This document shows, piece after piece, positions 62,775 through 64,000 of a stretch of DNA of 64,000 nucleotides (positions are counted from its first letter, which is position 1; each line of letters opens with the position of its first letter). The notes under the pieces are model-generated. The model searched no databases. It saw nothing but the letters and a program-made list of their open reading frames with translations, and was not told where the DNA came from. The DNA comes from Streptomyces kanamyceticus. Lineage in GTDB: Bacteria; Actinomycetota; Actinomycetes; Streptomycetales; Streptomycetaceae. The DNA lies in the NCBI RefSeq assembly GCF_008704495.1, contig NZ_CP023699.1, positions 4,154,001-4,218,000 on the forward strand, read 5' to 3'. The position numbers and the translations under genes are program-made.

Positions 62775-63481
62775 GCCAAGCCGCCAAGGTCCACTACGCC
62801 GGGCCGAGCCCGCTCGGAGAGAGCGGCTACCGCACCGGTCTGGAGTGGAACATCAACGGTCTCGCCCGCGCCCGTGCCGCCGAGATCATCGCCGAGCACA
62901 GGGCAGCGCAGACCGAGGTCGTACGCGACGCACACCTGCGTTCCGACTGGGCCGCACACGCCGTGCGCTCTCCAGACCTGCTCAGGGTCGTACAGGAAAC
63001 CATCGGCGACTCAGTCGCCGTCGAGAACACGTTCCTGATGATCAAGTGGCCCGGTCGGGACTTCCCGGTGCCGTGGCACCAGGACGGGACCAACCCGCGC
63101 ATGCAGCTCGACCCCGAACTCTCCGTCTCCGCATGGCTGGCCGTGACCGACGCGACCACCGTCAACGGCTGCTTGCAAGTGGTCCCCGGCTCGCACGCCG
63201 CCGGATACCTCGACTACGGCCGCGAGGAGAGCGACGCACGGCGCGGCAAGGCGCTCGGCGTAGAAGGCATGCCCAACACCCCGCACGAACGGGGTGTGTG
63301 GCTGTCGCTCGACGCCGGACAAGCCTGCCTGATGGACGTCCGACTGATTCACCGCTCGGACAGCAACATGACCGTCGGCGCACGCATCGGCCTGAACATC
63401 CGCTACGTCGCTCCCGGCGCGATCCACCCGAGCGGCTCCCACAGCCCCGGCCTGTACCCGCTCACCGGGTCGGACTGGTGA
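62771..63481 (+). CDS. 2-oxoglutarate/Fe(II) dioxygenase, phytanoyl-CoA hydroxylase-like
   Basis: A 236-residue protein starting at GTG 62771. The Fe(II) triad is visible: His103 and Asp105 in VPWHQDGTNPRM, and His194 in RLIHRSDSNMT; an Arg eight to twelve residues later can bind 2-oxoglutarate. The PhyH-like core has ENTFLMIKWPGRDFPV and QVVPGSHAAGYL. Related enzymes hydroxylate small molecules in secondary metabolism and in some defence loci. It is translationally coupled to the gene upstream. Confidence 0.82.
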   Translation: MSQAAKVHYAGPSPLGESGYRTGLEWNINGLARARAAEIIAEHRAAQTEVVRDAHLRSDWAAHAVRSPDLLRVVQETIGDSVAVENTFLMIKWPGRDFPVPWHQDGTNPRMQLDPELSVSAWLAVTDATTVNGCLQVVPGSHAAGYLDYGREESDARRGKALGVEGMPNTPHERGVWLSLDAGQACLMDVRLIHRSDSNMTVGARIGLNIRYVAPGAIHPSGSHSPGLYPLTGSDW

Positions 63482-63520
63482 CCCACAAGGCACCATCCGA
63501 AATCGAGAGGAGCACCACCC

Positions 63521-63973
63521 GTGACCATCCTCGACACCAGTGCCCCACCGATCACCCGCGTCCGCGTTCTCACCGGAGAGGACGCCGACCCCGCCCGCCG
63601 GGGCAGTAAGACGGTCATCGCGTTCAGCGACTGCCGTTACTACTGCCCCGACGCCGCCACCGTCGAGCGCTGCATCGCGCACCTGCGCGACAGCGATGAC
63701 CGCCTGCGCTCCCGCCCCGAAGAACAGATGCTCTGGGACTGGGAATGCACGTACTTCGAGGCCGACCCGGACAACCGGAACGGCGGCGGGACGATCATCC
63801 TCGGCGTCGCCTGGTACGACCGCCCGTTCTTCGACGACCGCCGCGGAGCCTGGTTCGGCGCCATGCATAACCGCATCTACGGCGAGATCGGAGTCCCCTT
63901 CGAGAACATCACCGTGCAGCACTGGCTCGCCCTCGAAGCGGCGCAGTGGAAGCCCGGACCGCAGCCCGCGTAA
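63521..63973 (+). CDS. protein of unknown function
   Basis: Not recognised. 150 residues from GTG 63521 with AGGAG upstream. SKTVIAFSDCRYYCPDAATV and the Cys, Asp, Trp-rich LWDWECTYFEADPDNRNGGG, GVAWYDRPFFDDRRGAWFGA suggest a compact acidic protein. It lies 39 bp after the dioxygenase and continues the plus-strand cluster toward the window edge. Confidence 0.6.
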   Translation: MTILDTSAPPITRVRVLTGEDADPARRGSKTVIAFSDCRYYCPDAATVERCIAHLRDSDDRLRSRPEEQMLWDWECTYFEADPDNRNGGGTIILGVAWYDRPFFDDRRGAWFGAMHNRIYGEIGVPFENITVQHWLALEAAQWKPGPQPA

Positions 63974-64000
63974 CCGCTCCGCACCGGTCACTCATGCGGC

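Overview
The window is a GC-rich actinobacterial chromosome segment whose gene order and protein features point to Streptomyces: str, S10, spc and alpha ribosomal operons joined to rpoBC, the lipoprotein-interrupted rplJL/rplKA region, a NusG with a long acidic N-terminal extension, an S3 with an RGG-rich tail, and a TTG-started 1161-residue RpoB. Most housekeeping genes lie on the minus strand.

Layout. 1-1815: an exported protein of unknown function and truA. 1889-5114: rplQ-rpoA-rpsK-rpsM-rpmJ-infA. 5289-5960: the 3' end of map is present three times at an exact 256 bp period; only the copy at 5801-6658 belongs to an intact gene. 6744-18745: adk-secY, then the spc operon (rplO to rplN) and the S10 operon (rpsQ to rpsJ), with many ATGA/TAATG stop-start overlaps. 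19262-23610: tuf-fusA-rpsG-rpsL, driven by a clear promoter upstream of rpsL. rpsJ and rpsL leaders share a near-identical hairpin.

23985-30610 is a plus-strand accessory locus set into the conserved rpsL/rpoC junction: a Crp/Fnr regulator with an intact cyclic-nucleotide-binding cassette, a class III-type nucleotide cyclase with its metal and transition-state residues, a HEAT-like protein with a degenerate P-loop, a possible SPFH-like protein, a PycTM-like membrane protein and an M48-type membrane metalloprotease. The cyclase and the P-loop protein share a 26-residue Gly-rich motif, and a Crp-type palindrome lies just upstream of the cyclase gene. This is the best candidate in the window for an undescribed nucleotide-signalling or defence system. 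It resembles Pycsar parts but has extra components.

30684-44900: rpoC, rpoB, rplL, rplJ, two paralogous lipoproteins, rplA, rplK, nusG, secE and tRNA-Trp. 45080-53650: an aminotransferase, an adenosine deaminase-type protein, a TetR/NmrA divergent pair with a perfect palindromic operator, murB, an MFS exporter with its TetR regulator and matched operators, the MaoC pair hadB/hadA, rpmG, tRNA-Met and tRNA-Thr.

53912-64000 is increasingly accessory: an amidohydrolase that seems to lack key catalytic residues, a NAD(P)-binding protein, a small zinc-ribbon-like protein, a NACHT NTPase with an LRR-like tail (NLR architecture), tRNA-Tyr and YajQ. A probable island follows (GntR remnant, SLOG-like protein, XRE regulator with an in-frame amber codon near its N-terminus, a 2OG-Fe(II) dioxygenase and two unrecognised proteins) and runs off the right edge.
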